A DNA stretch of 64,000 nucleotides from Rosellinia necatrix (taxonomy: Eukaryota; Ascomycota; Sordariomycetes; Xylariales; Xylariaceae): contig JAGYVD010000006.1 in the NCBI GenBank assembly GCA_021209875.1, positions 2,356,001-2,420,000 on the forward strand, in the 5' to 3' direction. Shown here piece by piece: positions 62,416-64,000 of the stretch; positions within the stretch are counted from its first letter, which is position 1, and each line of letters begins with the position of its first letter. The notes under the pieces are model-generated. The model made no database searches and was not told where the DNA came from. It worked only from the letters and a program-made list of their open reading frames with translations. A program made the translations under genes and the position numbers.

Positions 62416-64000
62416 TTAATGTAGACCGCTCTCCCTCGTCTCCGCCATATACTTCTGGCACTCCACCAGATGCTTGAGCTGCTCGCTCACTTCGTCTAGG
62501 CGTCCCAGCACTTTACGATTTCCATCTGAGAATCCCAGAATTGTGTAAGGGATACCCACATCTTCGCAGAACTCCCTCACTAGCACTTGGGCCTTCCGGA
62601 GGTTGTGCCGCGGCACGCGTGGGAAGAGGTGGTGGACTGCCTGGAACTGCAGACCGCCGTGGATGAAGTCCAGCCATGCCGGGCAGTCAACGTCCATCGT
62701 GGTACGCAGCTGGCGTTGGGGGAACGATTCCGCGTCCCCGAGGTCCGACGTCGACATGCCCCAGTGAGACAGTGTGATCTGGACGTGGAGTGGCATGGTG
62801 ATGATGTGCGACACGAGCACGAAGGCAATGCGGATGGTCCACGTCGGCAGGGCGCACCAGACGAGGCAGTATCCGTACAGGAATAAATAACAGCAGATGA
62901 AGGTAATCTCCGTGGGTCGAATCCACCACGCCTTGCTACGGCCGAGCGATGATGATTTGGCCGAAAGAACGTGCAGCCAGGAGAGAAGGTACAGGTTGAA
63001 GCGCGCGACGCCCATGATCGGGTAGTACGTGTAGCGCTGATACGGAACTAGGAAATCGGCCGCAGCGTCCCAGACGAACACGAAGTTGTCGTAGTACGTG
63101 GAACAAATGGATCGGAAGAAGGAAGGGCATGTCGCGAAGAGAGGGACGTTTTGAATATCAGGGTCATGTTCCTAAGACGGCATTAACGAGAGTGCGCGGG
63201 GGGACTGGACAGCCGCAGGCTGTGTTGGGACGAACCGGATGATTGGTCACGAGATGATGAACATTATGGCTACTCTTCCACCATCCAAGCGAGAGACCAC
63301 AGCAAAAGTCGGCGATGAACAGGCCAATGAGCGTATCCACGGCAAAGATGTGCGTGATGGCGAGATGTCCGGCATCATGCGCAGTGAACATGATTTGGTG
63401 CTACGCATGGAATGTTAACAGATGTACACCTGGGTTCGTGGAATGCGACAAACGAACCCAAAACAGGCCCAAAAAGGCCGCCGACGTCATGTACCAGCCA
63501 TGATGTAGGGCCACCATGCTCACGGTGAATAGGGTGAGATATCGAGCGAGTTCTTTGCCATATTCCGACAGGGCGCAGGTGTATAACCCCTGATCACGTA
63601 TCTTCTGGTGCAAGGCTCGGTACTTTTGAGTGATGCTTAGCTGCACAGAGGCATCTAGGGAAGGGTAGTTTTGGAGGTCTTGATTGATCTCTTGCTGGAC
63701 TGCCCGATCCACGTATTCGCTTGCGGTTTGGTTGATATTGGCGGGTTTCGCCGGCACGGCATCGCGAACTAGGGACGCTTTACGGGCGGGGGCTCGCCTG
63801 CGAAGGTTGGATGACAGTGCCGCCTTCTCCTCGTCGTCCATGCTGTCTTCAGATGTTGGAGGCGTGTCCTCCACAATACCCCAGGCGGCAGCGTCTGCCT
63901 TGGCGACGACCTCTTCCTGTTTTTGATAGACTCCTCCTCGAATGGGCGGTGTCAAGTTGGTCCACGGTCCGGGGGGCTTTCGCCCTATGCGGAAGGCTTG
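62416..64000 (-). CDS. Delta-8 sphingolipid desaturase, 5' end beyond window
   Basis: A membrane front-end desaturase that introduces the delta-8 double bond in the long-chain base of fungal glucosylceramide, in the ER. Exons seen are 64000-63458 (open at the window edge), 63400-63236 and 63171-62416, with introns of 57 and 64 nt that keep frame. Both donors are GTTCGT, less common than GTAAGT. The three histidine boxes are complete: HDAGH near 63379, HNVHH near 63270, and QAVHH (with Q in place of the first His, typical of front-end desaturases) near 62640. Several hydrophobic segments lie between them. Family members carry an N-terminal cytochrome b5 domain with an HPGG motif; that part would lie to the right of position 64000. 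The segment from 64000 (GRKPPGPWTNLTPPIRGG) is the linker after it. Confidence 0.9.

Noticed and set aside
1..64000. tRNA genes or CRISPR arrays
   Set aside because: I scanned for GTTCGA-type B boxes with a matching A box and for spaced palindromic repeats and found none that fold convincingly by eye; a tRNAscan-type search would settle it.

Overview
The window looks like the nuclear genome of a filamentous ascomycete (Pezizomycotina, perhaps a Sordariomycete; the class is inference). The evidence is short GT-AG introns of about 50-110 nt with CTAAC/CTAAT-like branch sites, fungal protein families (GT90/CAP10, fungal delta-8 sphingolipid desaturase, MYND proteins, a GPI-anchored wall protein), and two AT-saturated blocks in which the few remaining C/G sit mainly in GpC and CpG. 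That residue pattern is what repeat-induced point mutation (RIP, CpA to TpA) leaves behind. No tRNA, rRNA or CRISPR array was recognised.

Layout. 1-8290 is a RIP-destroyed repeat block with a less mutated, LTR-like edge to about 8511. 10.3-22.2 kb holds a Trf4/Cid14-type poly(A) polymerase (-), a secreted beta-propeller lectin-like protein (-), and a head-to-head pair of Gln/Pro-rich proteins of unknown function. 23070-38216 is a nested LTR retrotransposon: an outer element with 138-bp LTRs and target-site duplication (TSD) ATCAG, an inner element with 185-bp LTRs and TSD AATTT, and a much less mutated solo LTR with TSD CTTTT inside that. The outer element landed in the last codons of a gene with a chymotrypsin-like His/Asp/Ser arrangement. 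That gene also carries an in-frame TAG just before its Ser motif, so it is broken twice.

41.4-48.8 kb holds a MYND zinc-finger protein (-), a GPI-anchored four-Cys protein (-) and a GT90 glycosyltransferase (-). 50.7-53.95 kb is a graveyard of two decaying fungal genes on the + strand; the first reads through four in-frame TGA codons. 54.8-64 kb holds a secreted amidohydrolase (-), a possible small membrane protein (-), holocytochrome c synthase (-) and a delta-8 sphingolipid desaturase (-) that runs off the right end.

Functionally the intact genes are a mixed set: nuclear RNA surveillance, mitochondrial cytochrome maturation, sphingolipid modification, and cell-surface or secreted proteins. 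There is no visible pathway cluster. The most informative structure is the nested, RIP-mutated retrotransposon and the protease-like gene it split. The head-to-head Q/P-rich pair is the best candidate for undescribed but apparently intact genes. Splice sites were placed by hand from reading-frame phase and consensus; all family calls rest on recognised motifs, not on a database search.
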